DNA of 64,000 nucleotides from a candidate division FCPU426 bacterium (GCA_027452205.1 DAIDGV010000007.1:1-64000), one strand, 5' to 3'; positions 26,643 through 35,288 are shown, numbered from the stretch's first letter. Notes: generated by a model not told the origin, from the sequence alone. Numbers and translations: made by a program.

Positions 26643-26686
26643 TTAACACAGCTTTAACAGGACAACCCTAGTCCTGGCTTTAGAAT
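26643..26686 (+). promoter_or_regulatory. Pho-box-like promoter of pst operon
   Basis: Two perfect TTAACA half-sites at 26643-26648 and 26654-26659 are spaced exactly 11 bp apart, as in PhoP/PhoB boxes. They lie 21 bp before a -10-like TAGAAT (26681-26686). No good -35 box is present, as expected for an activator-dependent promoter. The pstS start is 44 bp further on. Confidence 0.65.
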
Positions 26687-26729
26687 CACACGACTTCAGA
26701 AGTGCAAATAAACAGTCTCAGGAGCAGAC

Positions 26730-27746
26730 ATGAAAAACATCAAGAAACTAGTGTTAGCGGGCTTCGCCGGCATGGTCATGATGGGCGCCAGCATGGCCCA
26801 TGCGGTTGACCTGAACGGCGCGGGTTCGACTTTCGACAACCCGATCTTTCAAAAGTGGTTCCACGAATATTACACGGCGAACCAGATCCAAGTGAACTAC
26901 CAGTCGATCGGTTCGGGCGGCGGTATTCAACAATGGCTGGCCAAGACCGTGGATTTCGGCGCGACCGACGCTTATTTGACCGACGATGAAGCCAAGAAGG
27001 CGAACGGCCCTTCGTTGAACCTGCCGGTGGTGTTGGGCGCGGTTTGCGTGACCTATAACATCCCGGGCGTGGATTCGGGTTTGAAGCTGACCCCGAAAAT
27101 TTTGGTCGATATCTACCGCGGCAAGATCACCAACTGGAATGATCCGGCCATCGCGGAGATCAATCCGGGCGTCACTTTGCCGGACCTGAAGATCACCGTG
27201 GCCCATCGTTCGGATGGAAGCGGCACCACCAACATTTTCACCAGCTATTTGAGCAAGGTCAGCACCGCCTGGTCCACTGAAGTGGGTTGGGGCAAGTCGG
27301 TCAACTTCCCGGTGGGAGTTGGCGGCAAAGGCAATGAAGGCGTGGCCGGTATCGTTGAGCAGGTTTCGGGCTCCATCGGTTACGTTGAATTGGCCTATTG
27401 CGTGCAGAACAAAATGGCCGTCGCCAAGCTGAAGAACAAAGCCGGCAATTATGTCGAGGCCAGCGTGGCCACCACCACGGCCGCCGCCAAGGGCGCGAAG
27501 ATGCCCTCTAGTTTCAAGATCATGATCACCAACGCCTCGGGTGAAGACGCCTATCCCATTTGCGGTTTCTCTTGGGTTGTGGTGCGTGTGAACCAAGACG
27601 ATCCCGTCAAGGGCAAGAAGTTGGTCGATCTTTTGAACTGGATCTTGGACAAGGGTAACGCCGAGGCGGGCGATCTTTATTACGCCCCGCTGCCGGATAG
27701 CCTGGTCGAGAAGGTCAAGGGTGCTGTCGCGACGATCAAGTACTAA
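26730..27746 (+). CDS. pstS: phosphate-binding protein PstS
   Basis: This 338-residue periplasmic phosphate receptor belongs to the high-affinity Pst ABC importer. It has a signal peptide (residues 1-25, ending AHAVD), then LNGAGSTF, the phosphate-contacting loop at the mature N-terminus, YQSIGSGGGIQQW, DFGATDAYL and HRSDGSGTTNIF. All are standard phosphate-binding segments. The length is normal for the family, and no lipobox is seen. It is the first gene of pstSCAB-phoU, with tight spacing throughout, and sits behind an 11-bp-periodic TTAACA box. The chain supplies the inner-membrane importer encoded directly downstream. Confidence 0.97.
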   Translation: MKNIKKLVLAGFAGMVMMGASMAHAVDLNGAGSTFDNPIFQKWFHEYYTANQIQVNYQSIGSGGGIQQWLAKTVDFGATDAYLTDDEAKKANGPSLNLPVVLGAVCVTYNIPGVDSGLKLTPKILVDIYRGKITNWNDPAIAEINPGVTLPDLKITVAHRSDGSGTTNIFTSYLSKVSTAWSTEVGWGKSVNFPVGVGGKGNEGVAGIVEQVSGSIGYVELAYCVQNKMAVAKLKNKAGNYVEASVATTTAAAKGAKMPSSFKIMITNASGEDAYPICGFSWVVVRVNQDDPVKGKKLVDLLNWILDKGNAEAGDLYYAPLPDSLVEKVKGAVATIKY

Positions 27747-27763
27747 GTTCTGAAGAGGTAGCT

Positions 27764-28765
27764 GTGAGTTCAATGGAAAATCAGCAACCAGTCGCGGGGA
27801 ACGAGGGAGCCGTCAAACCGGCTCTCTCGTTCTTGTTTTTTGGAAAATTGAGCGAGGTCGGGATCGGCGATAAGATCTTCCGGGCCGTCACCGGTTTTTT
27901 CGCCTTTCTCATCCTGCTGTTGGCCGTCCTTACTTTCGTGGCTTTGTTCATCAATTCGATTCCCTCGATCAAGGCGATCGGGTGGAAATTCCTGGTCTCC
28001 TCCGAATGGGACCCGATCCGCCAGGTTTTCGGCGCCGTCCCTTATGTTTATGGAACACTGGTTTCGTCCTTTATCGCCCTCGTTATCGCGGTGCCCCTGG
28101 GTTTGGGGATCGCCCTTTTCTTGACCGAATTGGCCCCCATGCATTTGCGCGCTCCGGTCGCTTTTGTGGTCGATATTTTGGCCGCCATTCCCAGCGTGGT
28201 TTATGGCCTGTGGGGTATGTTCGTTTTGGCCCCGATCATGGCCCGTTATATCAACCCCGTGATGGCTAAATTGATCGGCGCTCCGTTTTTCGTGAATACC
28301 TCCATTGGGTTGTCCTTCTTTTCGGCGGGGGTCATCCTTTCCATCATGATCCTGCCGACGATCATTTCGATCAGCCGTGATGTTTTCGAGGCGGTTCCGA
28401 ACGTTTACCGTGAATCGGCGAAGGCCTTGGGAGCGACCGATTGGGAAACTATCCAGCTTTCCGTCCTGAAGTCCTCCAAGCCGGGTGTGGTGGGCGCCAT
28501 TATGCTGGGTTTGGGCCGGGCTTTGGGCGAGACCATGGCGGTGACCATGGTGATCGGCAACAACCCCCAAGTGACCGCGAACCTTTTAGCGCCGGGGCAC
28601 AGCATGGCCGCGGTGATCGCGAATGAATTTACGGAAGCCACGGGGGATGTTTACCTGGCGGCACTTTCGGAGATCGGCCTTTTGCTGATGGTCATCACCT
28701 TCTTCTTGAACGTCGGAGCCCACTTGTTAGTTTGGTTCACGACGCGTAATTACGGGAGAAATTAA
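27764..28765 (+). CDS. pstC: phosphate ABC permease PstC
   Basis: This 333-residue inner-membrane permease has six TM segments and the ABC-coupling EAA loop (EAVPNVYRESAKALGATDWETIQLSVLKSSKPGVVGAIMLGLGRALGETMAV near 205-260). GAGG lies 5 bases before the GTG start; an ATG at 27773 is an alternative with worse spacing. It pairs with PstA, whose ATG overlaps the stop by one base. Confidence 0.96.
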   Translation: MSSMENQQPVAGNEGAVKPALSFLFFGKLSEVGIGDKIFRAVTGFFAFLILLLAVLTFVALFINSIPSIKAIGWKFLVSSEWDPIRQVFGAVPYVYGTLVSSFIALVIAVPLGLGIALFLTELAPMHLRAPVAFVVDILAAIPSVVYGLWGMFVLAPIMARYINPVMAKLIGAPFFVNTSIGLSFFSAGVILSIMILPTIISISRDVFEAVPNVYRESAKALGATDWETIQLSVLKSSKPGVVGAIMLGLGRALGETMAVTMVIGNNPQVTANLLAPGHSMAAVIANEFTEATGDVYLAALSEIGLLLMVITFFLNVGAHLLVWFTTRNYGRN

Positions 28766-29619
28766 TGCTCAACTTTGATTATCAAACGCGCCGAAGCTTT
28801 ACCAATAAGATGATGGTTTTTTTGTGCGGTTTTTCCGCGTTCCTGGCTTTTATTCCTTTGGCGAGCTTGTTGATCTATGTGGTCTCCCAGGGGTTGAAGG
28901 ATTTTAACATCGGCTTTTTCACCCACTTGCCGACCGCGGTAGGCATGCCTGATGGCGGCATGGCCAACGCGATCGTCGGGACCTTGCAGTTGATCGTGAT
29001 CTCTTCGTTGGTCGGCCTTCCGGTGGGTATTTTCGCGGGGGTTTATTTGTCCGAGTTCGGCAAAAAAAGCAAGTTCGCTTGGTTCGTCCGGTTCGTGGCG
29101 GACGTGCTTTCGGGTGTGCCCTCCATCGTGACGGGTATCGTGGCTTATACCCTGATCGTCAAGCCGATGGGGCACTTTTCGGCCATCGCGGGCGGCGTGG
29201 CTTTGGGTTTCATGATGATCCCCATCGTGACCCGCACGACCGAAGAACTGGTCAAACTGGTCCCTCATTCGCTTCGGGAGGCCTCTTGGGCCTTGGGTAT
29301 CCCGGAATGGAAGACCATTCTCAGCATCATCATGCGTACCGCGAAGAACGGCATCTTGACGGGCGTGCTCCTTTCCATCGCGCGGGTGGCAGGGGAAACG
29401 GCTCCCTTGTTGTTCACCTCCTTTAACAACCAGTTCTGGGCCGGGCCCAACGAACCGACCGCTTCCTTGACGGTGCAGATATTCACTTACGCGGTCTCGC
29501 CGTTCGCCGATTGGCGCGCGCAAGCCTGGACGGGGGCGTTGGTCCTGCTCCTCGTGGTCTTGACCATCAATATTTTCGCCAAGATGTTCTTTAAAGACGC
29601 AAGAAGCGCGCTTCGCTAA
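28765..29619 (+). CDS. pstA: phosphate ABC permease PstA
   Basis: This 284-residue permease is the partner of PstC. It has six hydrophobic segments and the coupling loop LVPHSLREASWALGIPEWKTILSIIMRTAKNGILTGVLLSIARVAGETAPL near residues 167-217; the GETAPLL motif is typical of PstA. The TAATG overlap with pstC shows translational coupling. No unusual insertions. Confidence 0.96.
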   Translation: MLNFDYQTRRSFTNKMMVFLCGFSAFLAFIPLASLLIYVVSQGLKDFNIGFFTHLPTAVGMPDGGMANAIVGTLQLIVISSLVGLPVGIFAGVYLSEFGKKSKFAWFVRFVADVLSGVPSIVTGIVAYTLIVKPMGHFSAIAGGVALGFMMIPIVTRTTEELVKLVPHSLREASWALGIPEWKTILSIIMRTAKNGILTGVLLSIARVAGETAPLLFTSFNNQFWAGPNEPTASLTVQIFTYAVSPFADWRAQAWTGALVLLLVVLTINIFAKMFFKDARSALR

Positions 29620-29666
29620 AGGCGGGCGGGTAATCTTCTAAAATGCGGAAGTTAGAGGTGGGTGTT

Positions 29667-30551
29667 ATGATCGACGAAGTGATGGAAAAGAGCAAAAAAA
29701 TGGAGAAGACGAAAATGGAATCGACTCATCACAAAGGGGAAGCGGTCAAGGTGGAGGTTCCTCGTCAAGAAGTCGATCCGAACGCCCCCAACAAGAAGAT
29801 CAAAATGAAGATCGAGGGGGTTTGCGCTTGGTTCGGCCAAAAGCAAGCTTTGTTCGATGTGAACATGAACGTGAATGAAAAAGAAGTGACCGCGATCATC
29901 GGTCCTTCGGGCTGCGGCAAATCGACCCTGATCCGCACCTTCAACCGGATGCACGAGACCGTTCCGGGTTCCCGTTTCGCGGGGGACATCATGTTGGAGG
30001 ACACCAGCATCTTCGATCCGCGCATCGACCCGGTCGTGGTTCGCCGCCGCATCGGAATGGTCTTCCAAAAACCCACTCCCTTTCCGACCCTTTCGATCTA
30101 TGAGAATGTGGTGGTCGGCTTACGCCTGAACGGCATACATGACAAAAAGACCCTGGATATGATCGCTGAAAAGAGTCTTCGGAAGGCCGCCTTGTGGGAC
30201 GAGGTAAAGGATAACCTACAGAAGCCGGGCGGCGCTTTGTCCGGCGGTCAACAGCAGCGTCTTTGTATCGCCCGCGCTTTGGCGGTGGAACTGGAAGTCC
30301 TTCTGATGGACGAGCCTTGCTCGGCCTTGGACCCCATCTCGACCTCGAAAGTCGAGGAATTGATCCATGAACTGCGCGAAAATTACACCATCATCATCGT
30401 GACCCATAACATGCAACAGGCCGCCCGCGTTTCCCAGAAAACGGCTTTCATGCTCAATGGAAAGTTGATCGAATACGACGCCACGGATAAGGTGTTCACC
30501 AACCCGGGGAATAAATTGACGGAAGATTACATCACCGGAAGGTTTGGGTGA
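29667..30551 (+). CDS. pstB: phosphate ABC ATPase PstB
   Basis: This 294-residue ATPase energises PstCA. It has Walker [10 protein letters not shown], the Q-loop [16 protein letters not shown], signature [15 protein letters not shown], Walker [13 protein letters not shown] and the switch His in VTHNMQQA. All match PstB, including the long [17 protein letters not shown] segment. About 45 extra charged residues (Lys/Glu/Met-rich) precede the core, longer than most PstB proteins. The ATG at 29667 has GAGG 8 bases upstream; another ATG at 29643 would add 8 residues. It ends shortly before phoU. Confidence 0.96.
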   Translation: MIDEVMEKSKKMEKTKMESTHHKGEAVKVEVPRQEVDPNAPNKKIKMKIEGVCAWFGQKQALFDVNMNVNEKEVTAIIGPSGCGKSTLIRTFNRMHETVPGSRFAGDIMLEDTSIFDPRIDPVVVRRRIGMVFQKPTPFPTLSIYENVVVGLRLNGIHDKKTLDMIAEKSLRKAALWDEVKDNLQKPGGALSGGQQQRLCIARALAVELEVLLMDEPCSALDPISTSKVEELIHELRENYTIIIVTHNMQQAARVSQKTAFMLNGKLIEYDATDKVFTNPGNKLTEDYITGRFG

Positions 30552-30579
30552 TAATATGGAAAATACCGAGGTAAAAAGA

Positions 30580-31236
30580 ATGCAGACTTCGTTCGATGAC
30601 GAGTTGTCGACGTTGAAAGAAAAGATCCTCCTGATGGGTAGCAAGGTGGAGGAATCGATCCGTTTATCCATGAAATCCATCGTGGACCGCGACTCGCGTT
30701 TGGCCAAAAAGGTCATTCAGTCCGACCGGGACATCAACGATCTTCAGATCGAAGTGGACGAGGTTTGTCACCGCTTGTTGGCGCTGCATCAGCCGATGGC
30801 GGGGGATATGCGCTTTATCACCAGCGCCATGAAGATCAACTCGGACCTGGAGCGCCAAGGCGACCTGGCCGTCAATATCGCCGAACGGGCCCTGACCCTG
30901 AATGAAGTGGCCCCCCTGAAGCCTTTTATCGACATTCCCCGGATGGCCGCGGTTACCCAGGAAATGGTAAAGGTTTCGCTAGATTCCTTGGTCAACCGTG
31001 ACCCGAAGATGGCCCGCCAAGTCTGCGAACGCGATGACGAGGTGGACAACCTGAACGATCAGATCATCCGTGAGCTTATCAGCTACATGCTGGAAGACCG
31101 CGCGAACATCAAGCGCGCCTTGGACCTGATCCTGGTCTCCCGCTATCTGGAACGCATCGCCGACCATGCCACGAACGTGGGCGAGGATGTGATCTACATG
31201 GTCGAAGGCAAGGATATCCGCCACAGCCGCGGATAA
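30580..31236 (+). CDS. phoU: phosphate signalling protein PhoU
   Basis: This 218-residue helical protein consists of two three-helix repeats. It links the Pst transporter to the PhoR kinase and represses the Pho regulon when phosphate is plentiful. The metal-binding PhoU signatures appear as DLERQGDLAVNIAERAL near residue 85 and YLERIADHATNVGEDVIYM near 190. The ATG at 30580 is chosen because GAGGT lies 7 bases upstream and the product then begins MQTSFDDELSTLKEKIL, the standard PhoU start. An ATG at 30556 is an alternative. No phoR/phoB pair is within the window. A terminator follows. Confidence 0.95.
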   Translation: MQTSFDDELSTLKEKILLMGSKVEESIRLSMKSIVDRDSRLAKKVIQSDRDINDLQIEVDEVCHRLLALHQPMAGDMRFITSAMKINSDLERQGDLAVNIAERALTLNEVAPLKPFIDIPRMAAVTQEMVKVSLDSLVNRDPKMARQVCERDDEVDNLNDQIIRELISYMLEDRANIKRALDLILVSRYLERIADHATNVGEDVIYMVEGKDIRHSRG

Positions 31237-31249
31237 GTTTTGGATCCGT

Positions 31250-31283
31250 AAAGGCCTGGGGCAAGCGCCTTGGGCCTTTTTTA
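31250..31283 (+). terminator. rho-independent terminator of pst operon
   Basis: A hairpin with AAAGGCC and GGGCCTTTTTT arms around GCAAGCGC lies just after phoU. Pairing is imperfect in the middle of the stem. Confidence 0.7.
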
Positions 31284-31286
31284 TGT

Positions 31287-31507
31287 GACTTACATGCTTA
31301 AGTCCATTACGGCAAAGCAACCGCCGATCACGGCGGATAAACGCCGATAAAGCTGAATAACCTATTCCATATCGGGGTCCATCTGCGTTTATGCCGATCC
31401 TCTTTGTTGAAGCTTTCTAAGGAGATTGGTATTACCCCGTCTGGCGGGGTATTTCGGCTAAAAAGATTCGTTTTTGATGTTGTTTGAGGGAGTTAAGTGT
31501 ATAAATC
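31287..31507 (+). repeat. full-length MITE-like element with internal insert
   Basis: The left end GACTTACATGCTTAAGTCC (31287-31305) and the reverse complement of the right end (31489-31507, GGAGTTAAGTGTATAAATC) agree at 14 of 19 positions, forming terminal inverted repeats. Between them are the usual CAACCGCCGATCACGGCGGATAAA and CCATCTGCGTTTAT arms. The right arm is split by roughly 60 extra bases that contain a perfect TACCCCG/CGGGGTA hairpin (31433-31451). Confidence 0.75.
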
Positions 31508-31561
31508 CACTTTTTTTGGGTGTCTATTCGGTAGGTGCCGGGCGAGTGCTAAACTGACGCC

Positions 31562-32359
31562 ATGGCTTCCATCCACTTAACGGTTCTCAGTGACGATTTC
31601 GGCATGTGTCCGGCGGTGAACGAGGGCATTGCCCAGGCCTTTACCCAAGGCGTTCTGACCGATACCAACCTGATGGCGCCTTGCCCTTCTTTTGACGAGG
31701 CGGTACAGCTTGCCAAAGCCCACCGGATCCCCGTGGGCATCCATAACACCTTTACCGCTGAATGGGACTATTGGCGCTGGAAGCCCCTAACCCCAGCCAA
31801 GTCCATGGTCCGTCCGGACGGCACCTTTCACACCACGGTGGCCGAAGCCTGGGAGAAGGCGGAGATCCAAGAAGCGGAAACCGAGTTCCTGGCGCAGTTG
31901 GAAAAAATAGAAGCTTCGGGTCTTTCGATCACCCATGCTTGCGAGCACATGGGCGCGGAAATGAAGTTGGCCGGTCTTTTTAGCCGTCTTTTAAAGCTGA
32001 AAAAGGTCCCTTACCGTAATTTCACCCTGAATGGGGAAGCGTACCGGATCCCGCGTTTGATCTGGGATTCGGTCTTCGCATCCAGCGAAGTAGGGTTGGA
32101 TATCCGTACCCGAAAGGCCAAATTAAAAGAATGGCTCCATTCCATCGGGCCGGGCCACCATATTTGGGCAACCCACTGCGCCGTGGACCATCATTCGCTG
32201 GAACAATTGACCGCGCCGACCCATGGGGCCTTTAACTGGACCCGTCTTTACCGGGTCTTGGACCAAAGCTTGGTTTTGGACCCCGAAGTTCGTCATTGGA
32301 TCGAAAGCCGGGGCATCCAGCTGACCCCCATGAGCCGTTGCCCGGTTGCCGGGTTTTAA
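31562..32359 (+). CDS. YdjC/ChbG-family carbohydrate deacetylase-like protein
   Basis: This 265-residue protein belongs to the YdjC/ChbG/HpnK family of metal-dependent deacetylases acting on sugars or glycolipids. LSDDFGM (Asp11-Asp12) carries the catalytic and metal Asp, GIHNTF (His61) matches the family GIHLxL motif, and ITHACEHMG and IWATHCAVDHHS supply further His residues. ITHACEHMG departs from the usual D-x-H-x-H, so metal binding may differ. No signal peptide. The start is set by the DDFG position at the N-terminus; a good ribosome site is lacking. It stands alone between a repeat and the cold-shock gene. Confidence 0.82.
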   Translation: MASIHLTVLSDDFGMCPAVNEGIAQAFTQGVLTDTNLMAPCPSFDEAVQLAKAHRIPVGIHNTFTAEWDYWRWKPLTPAKSMVRPDGTFHTTVAEAWEKAEIQEAETEFLAQLEKIEASGLSITHACEHMGAEMKLAGLFSRLLKLKKVPYRNFTLNGEAYRIPRLIWDSVFASSEVGLDIRTRKAKLKEWLHSIGPGHHIWATHCAVDHHSLEQLTAPTHGAFNWTRLYRVLDQSLVLDPEVRHWIESRGIQLTPMSRCPVAGF

Positions 32360-32528
32360 ATAGCCTCCCAGCATTGAAAAAGCCGGGTTCTTGGTATTAC
32401 ACTTAACTTACATCGATTTGAACGATGGCAGCCCGGTTGGCGGCATCTTTTCGGTATCCCTGCAAGGAACACCACAAGGGGAAGCCACTAGGACCGAGCC
32501 GAGAGATGAACGAAAGAAAGGATCAGAA

Positions 32529-32732
32529 ATGCCCACTGGTCGCGTGAAATGGTTCAACGCTGGTAAGGGATACGGCTTTTTGGAACAAGATGGCGGGGAA
32601 GACGTGTTCGTGCATTTTTCCGCGATCGAGGGTGACGGGTTCAAGACCCTGACCGCCGGCCAAGAGGTGACCTTTGAGATCGTTCAAGGCGCCAAAGGTA
32701 AACAAGCCGCGAACGTGAAAAAACTCAACTGA
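32529..32732 (+). CDS. cold-shock domain protein
   Basis: This 67-residue single cold-shock domain protein binds single-stranded nucleic acid as an RNA chaperone. It has [30 protein letters not shown] with both RNP motifs (KGYGFL and DVFVHF), and it ends after [11 protein letters not shown]. Length and sequence are canonical CspA. The ATG at 32529 has AAAGGA about 8 bases upstream. A leader of up to about 150 bases precedes it, the kind of long 5' UTR that controls cspA-type mRNAs by temperature; that role is inferred. A near-perfect terminator follows. Confidence 0.96.
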   Translation: MPTGRVKWFNAGKGYGFLEQDGGEDVFVHFSAIEGDGFKTLTAGQEVTFEIVQGAKGKQAANVKKLN

Positions 32733-32746
32733 TCGACACAAACGCA

Positions 32747-32777
32747 AAGGCCTTCCTTCGGGAAGGCCTTTTTTATT
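32747..32777 (+). terminator. rho-independent terminator
   Basis: The perfect 10-bp stem AAGGCCTTCC/GGAAGGCCTT with a TTCG loop is followed by TTTTATTT, just after the cold-shock gene. Confidence 0.93.
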
Positions 32778-32796
32778 TAGAGCTTCTAACAAAAAC

Positions 32797-32935
32797 CTAT
32801 TTCACCACGAAAGGCACGGACACCAAGAACGACAAAAGACAATAATGTTTAAAAGCCCTTTAAATCCAATCTTGTCTTGGCCTTTCTTGGTGATCTTAGT
32901 GTCCTTAGTGGTTCAAACGGTCTTTGTTTTTGATC
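32797..32935 (+). repeat. second repeat family (CACCACGAAAGGCACGGACACC)
   Basis: The left part CACCACGAAAGGCACGGACACC and right part CTTGGTGATCTTAGTGTCC, TTAGTGGTT form an imperfect inverted repeat around an AT-rich centre. It is distinct in sequence from the GATAAACGCCGATAAA family but built on the same plan. One copy only in this window. Confidence 0.65.
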
Positions 32936-32972
32936 TTTGTTAGAGCCTCTTAAAACGTCAATGATTTAAAAT

Positions 32973-33052
32973 AAGTGACCGCTGATGAATGGAAAAATCC
33001 AAACAAAAATCTTTGTCGGCGTCCATCCGTCTTGATTGGCGGTTAAGAGATC
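32973..33052 (+). repeat. palindromic repeat remnant overlapping a frame
   Basis: TGACCGCTGATGAATGGA on the left pairs imperfectly with TCGGCGTCCATCCGTC, TTGATTGGCGGTTAA on the right. This is a short copy of the GATAAACGCC family. The reading frame of the downstream deacetylase stays open through it, which gives a false N-terminal extension. Confidence 0.65.
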
Positions 33053-33060
33053 CAAAAAAT

Positions 33061-33807
33061 ATGAGACCCAAAAAGAAGATACAGACCTTTGAGACCTTGG
33101 CCACCGGCGGCGCGGCAGTTGGCGCTGAAGTTGATGTATTGGCCTTTGGGGCCCACCCAGATGACGTCGAGATCGCCATGGGCGGCACGCTTAGCTCCCT
33201 CAAGGCCCAAGGCGCCAAGGTGGTGGTCTGTCATTTGACCGATGGGGAACCGACCCCTTTTGGCAGCCATTCAATCCGCTTAAAAGAAGCCGCTAAGGCC
33301 GCGCGCACCTTAGGTTTTGACGATTATCTCATCCTGCCCCTGAGAAATCGGGAGCTTCAAGACACATTGCCTGCCCGCCGCAAGGTGGCTGAGGTCATCC
33401 GTAAATATAAACCCGCGACCATCTTCGCGCCTTATTGGGTGGACGCTCATCCGGACCATTGGAACGCCTGCCAATTGGTCGAAGCCGCCCGCTTCTGGGC
33501 TAAGTTGGTCAAGACGGACATGAAGGGCGACCCCTGGTATCCCTCTAAACTTTATTACCACTTATGCTCCCATTTGCGCCCCAATGTGCAGCCTTCGTTC
33601 GTTGTGGATACCACCGGTTTTCATGAAAAGAAAATGGCGGCCATTCGCTGCTATGAAAGCCAATTCATCAAGAAACGCAGCAGCAAGGCGCTGGAACATA
33701 TCGAAGTCATCAATCGGTTCTTCGGCACCATGATCGGCACCCAGACCGGAGAGCCCTTTTTCTCCAAAGAGAACATCGGCGTGAAGGATCTCCGGGTGCT
33801 TTTCTAG
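33061..33807 (+). CDS. PIG-L/BshB1-like N-deacetylase
   Basis: This 248-residue zinc-dependent deacetylase belongs to the PIG-L/LmbE family. AHPDD (residues 31-35) and DAHPDH (129-133) supply the metal ligands and catalytic Asp. The segments LTDGEPTPFGS, LPLRNRELQDT and PYWVDAHPDH are close to BshB1, which deacetylates GlcNAc-malate in bacillithiol synthesis. The ATG at 33061 is chosen because upstream sequence is repeat-derived; it has no strong ribosome site. No bshA or bshC is within the window, so a thiol-biosynthesis role is unproven and another amino-sugar substrate is possible. Confidence 0.85.
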   Translation: MRPKKKIQTFETLATGGAAVGAEVDVLAFGAHPDDVEIAMGGTLSSLKAQGAKVVVCHLTDGEPTPFGSHSIRLKEAAKAARTLGFDDYLILPLRNRELQDTLPARRKVAEVIRKYKPATIFAPYWVDAHPDHWNACQLVEAARFWAKLVKTDMKGDPWYPSKLYYHLCSHLRPNVQPSFVVDTTGFHEKKMAAIRCYESQFIKKRSSKALEHIEVINRFFGTMIGTQTGEPFFSKENIGVKDLRVLF

Positions 33808-33839
33808 CCGCAAAACCCTTCTTTTCACCCAGGTAAAAG

Positions 33840-33871
33840 GTATACGGCTGTATTGGTATACGGCCGTATAC
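33840..33871. promoter_or_regulatory. 16-bp palindrome before recA, candidate SOS operator
   Basis: GTATACGGCCGTATAC (33856-33871) is a perfect palindrome. An imperfect copy, GTATACGGCTGTATTG, abuts it directly at 33840-33855. It ends 7 bp before the recA -35 box. It matches neither the E. coli CTGT-N8-ACAG box nor the Bacillus GAAC-N4-GTTC box. Confidence 0.6.
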
Positions 33872-33878
33872 TTTTTTC

Positions 33879-33907
33879 TTGACTCCTGCTTTTTTCGCCT
33901 TTAGGAT
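33879..33907 (+). promoter_or_regulatory. sigma-70-type promoter of recA
   Basis: TTGACT (33879-33884), 17-bp spacer, TAGGAT (33902-33907), then a 42-base leader to the recA ATG. Confidence 0.78.
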
Positions 33908-33949
33908 GCAGTTATTAACTACTGACGCATAAATTCAAGGAGAGACGAT

Positions 33950-35098
33950 ATGGCGAACGAGAAGCAAAAAGCGCTGGATGTGGCCTTACTGCAGATCCGC
34001 AAGGATCACGGCGAAGGGGCCATCATGAAACTAGGGGAGGCCAAGGTCCAGGACGTTAAGTCCATCTCCACTGGCGCTATCTCGTTGGATATCGCCACCG
34101 GCATCGGGGGTGTTCCCCGGGGCCGTATCATTGAGATCTATGGCCCGGAATCCTCAGGTAAGACCACCTTGACCCTGCATATTGTCGCCGAGGCGCAAAG
34201 GGCGGGCGGAACGGCCGTTTTCATCGACGCGGAACACGCTATGGACCCGGTTTACGCCAAGAAATTGGGCGTTAATGTGGATGAATTGCTCATTTCCCAG
34301 CCGGACTCGGCGGAAGAAGCCCTTCAAATTGCTGATACCCTCATCCGCTCCGGCGCGATCGACGTCCTGGTCATCGACTCGGTGGCTGCTTTGGCCCCCC
34401 GGGCCGAGTTGGAAGGCGAAATGGGCGATGCCCACGTGGGTCTCCAAGCCCGCTTGATGAGCCAAGCCCTTCGTAAATTGACCGCTTTATTATCCAAGTC
34501 CCATACCAGCGCTATCTTCATCAACCAGATCCGCGAGAAGATCGGCGTGATGTTCGGTAACCCTGAAACTACCCCGGGTGGCCGGGCCTTGAAGTTCTAC
34601 TCCTCCATGCGTCTCGATGTGCGCCGTGTGGAAGCCATCAAGAGCGGCGACCAGAACATCGGCAATAAAGTGAAGGTCAAGGTGGTCAAGAACAAGACCG
34701 CCCAACCGTTCCGGGAAGGTTTCTTCGATATCATCTTCGGCGAGGGGATCTCGTCCCAAGGGTCGCTCATCGATGTCGCTGTTGAAATGAACATCGTGGA
34801 TAAGGCCGGTACATGGTTGAGCTTCGGCGAAACCAAATTGGGTCAAGGCCGCGAAGCCGCGAAGGCTTTCTTGAAAGAACATCCGGAAGTGTTCGCCCAG
34901 ATCGAAAAGCTGGTCAAGCAAAAGGCCGGGTTGATCCCGTCCGATGCTAAACCGTCTGAAGCCAAGCCTGCGGAAGGCAAACCGGAAGCCAAGTCCGCTC
35001 CGGCGGGTGCCAGCGCTTTGGCGGCGGTCCCGGCCCCCATCAAGAAGGACGCGGGGTTAGTCCTGACCGACAAGGCCAAGGTCGCTCTGCGTAAGTAA
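33950..35098 (+). CDS. recA: recombinase RecA
   Basis: This 382-residue RecA forms filaments on single-stranded DNA for homologous recombination and triggers LexA cleavage. Walker [10 protein letters not shown] is at residues 65-73, [13 protein letters not shown] follows, and Walker B is LVIDSVAAL. The L1/L2 DNA loops contain [19 protein letters not shown] and [29 protein letters not shown]. The core is canonical; the C-terminal 50 residues are Ala/Pro/Lys-rich ([16 protein letters not shown]...) rather than acidic as in E. coli. AAGGAGAG precedes the ATG. It is monocistronic with its own promoter and terminator. It is not next to cinA-thpR, its common partners, which lie 26 kb away. Confidence 0.98.
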   Translation: MANEKQKALDVALLQIRKDHGEGAIMKLGEAKVQDVKSISTGAISLDIATGIGGVPRGRIIEIYGPESSGKTTLTLHIVAEAQRAGGTAVFIDAEHAMDPVYAKKLGVNVDELLISQPDSAEEALQIADTLIRSGAIDVLVIDSVAALAPRAELEGEMGDAHVGLQARLMSQALRKLTALLSKSHTSAIFINQIREKIGVMFGNPETTPGGRALKFYSSMRLDVRRVEAIKSGDQNIGNKVKVKVVKNKTAQPFREGFFDIIFGEGISSQGSLIDVAVEMNIVDKAGTWLSFGETKLGQGREAAKAFLKEHPEVFAQIEKLVKQKAGLIPSDAKPSEAKPAEGKPEAKSAPAGASALAAVPAPIKKDAGLVLTDKAKVALRK

Positions 35099-35113
35099 GT
35101 CGGTTCCTGATCG

Positions 35114-35147
35114 AAAGGGAGGCGGGGAAACCTGCCTCCCTTTTTTT
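35114..35147 (+). terminator. rho-independent terminator of recA
   Basis: The stem AAAGGGAGGC/GCCTCCCTTT around a 10-base loop is followed by TTTT. Confidence 0.9.
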
Positions 35148-35288
35148 ATGTCTAGGGGCAGTTTGAATGGGTTTTAGCCCGGATGTTCGCGCTCATTTAC
35201 TTCAAAAGCCACCGGGGTTTGCCTACAATGGGTGCCGTTTCAAGCCTTGGCCTCGCCAATGGCTTTCATTCCACCCTGGGAGTGTTTC

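Noticed and set aside
26754-27773. 339-codon minus-strand frame opposite pstS
   Set aside because: Completely antisense to a canonical PstS; composition (His/Arg/Asp-rich) is that of a reverse frame.
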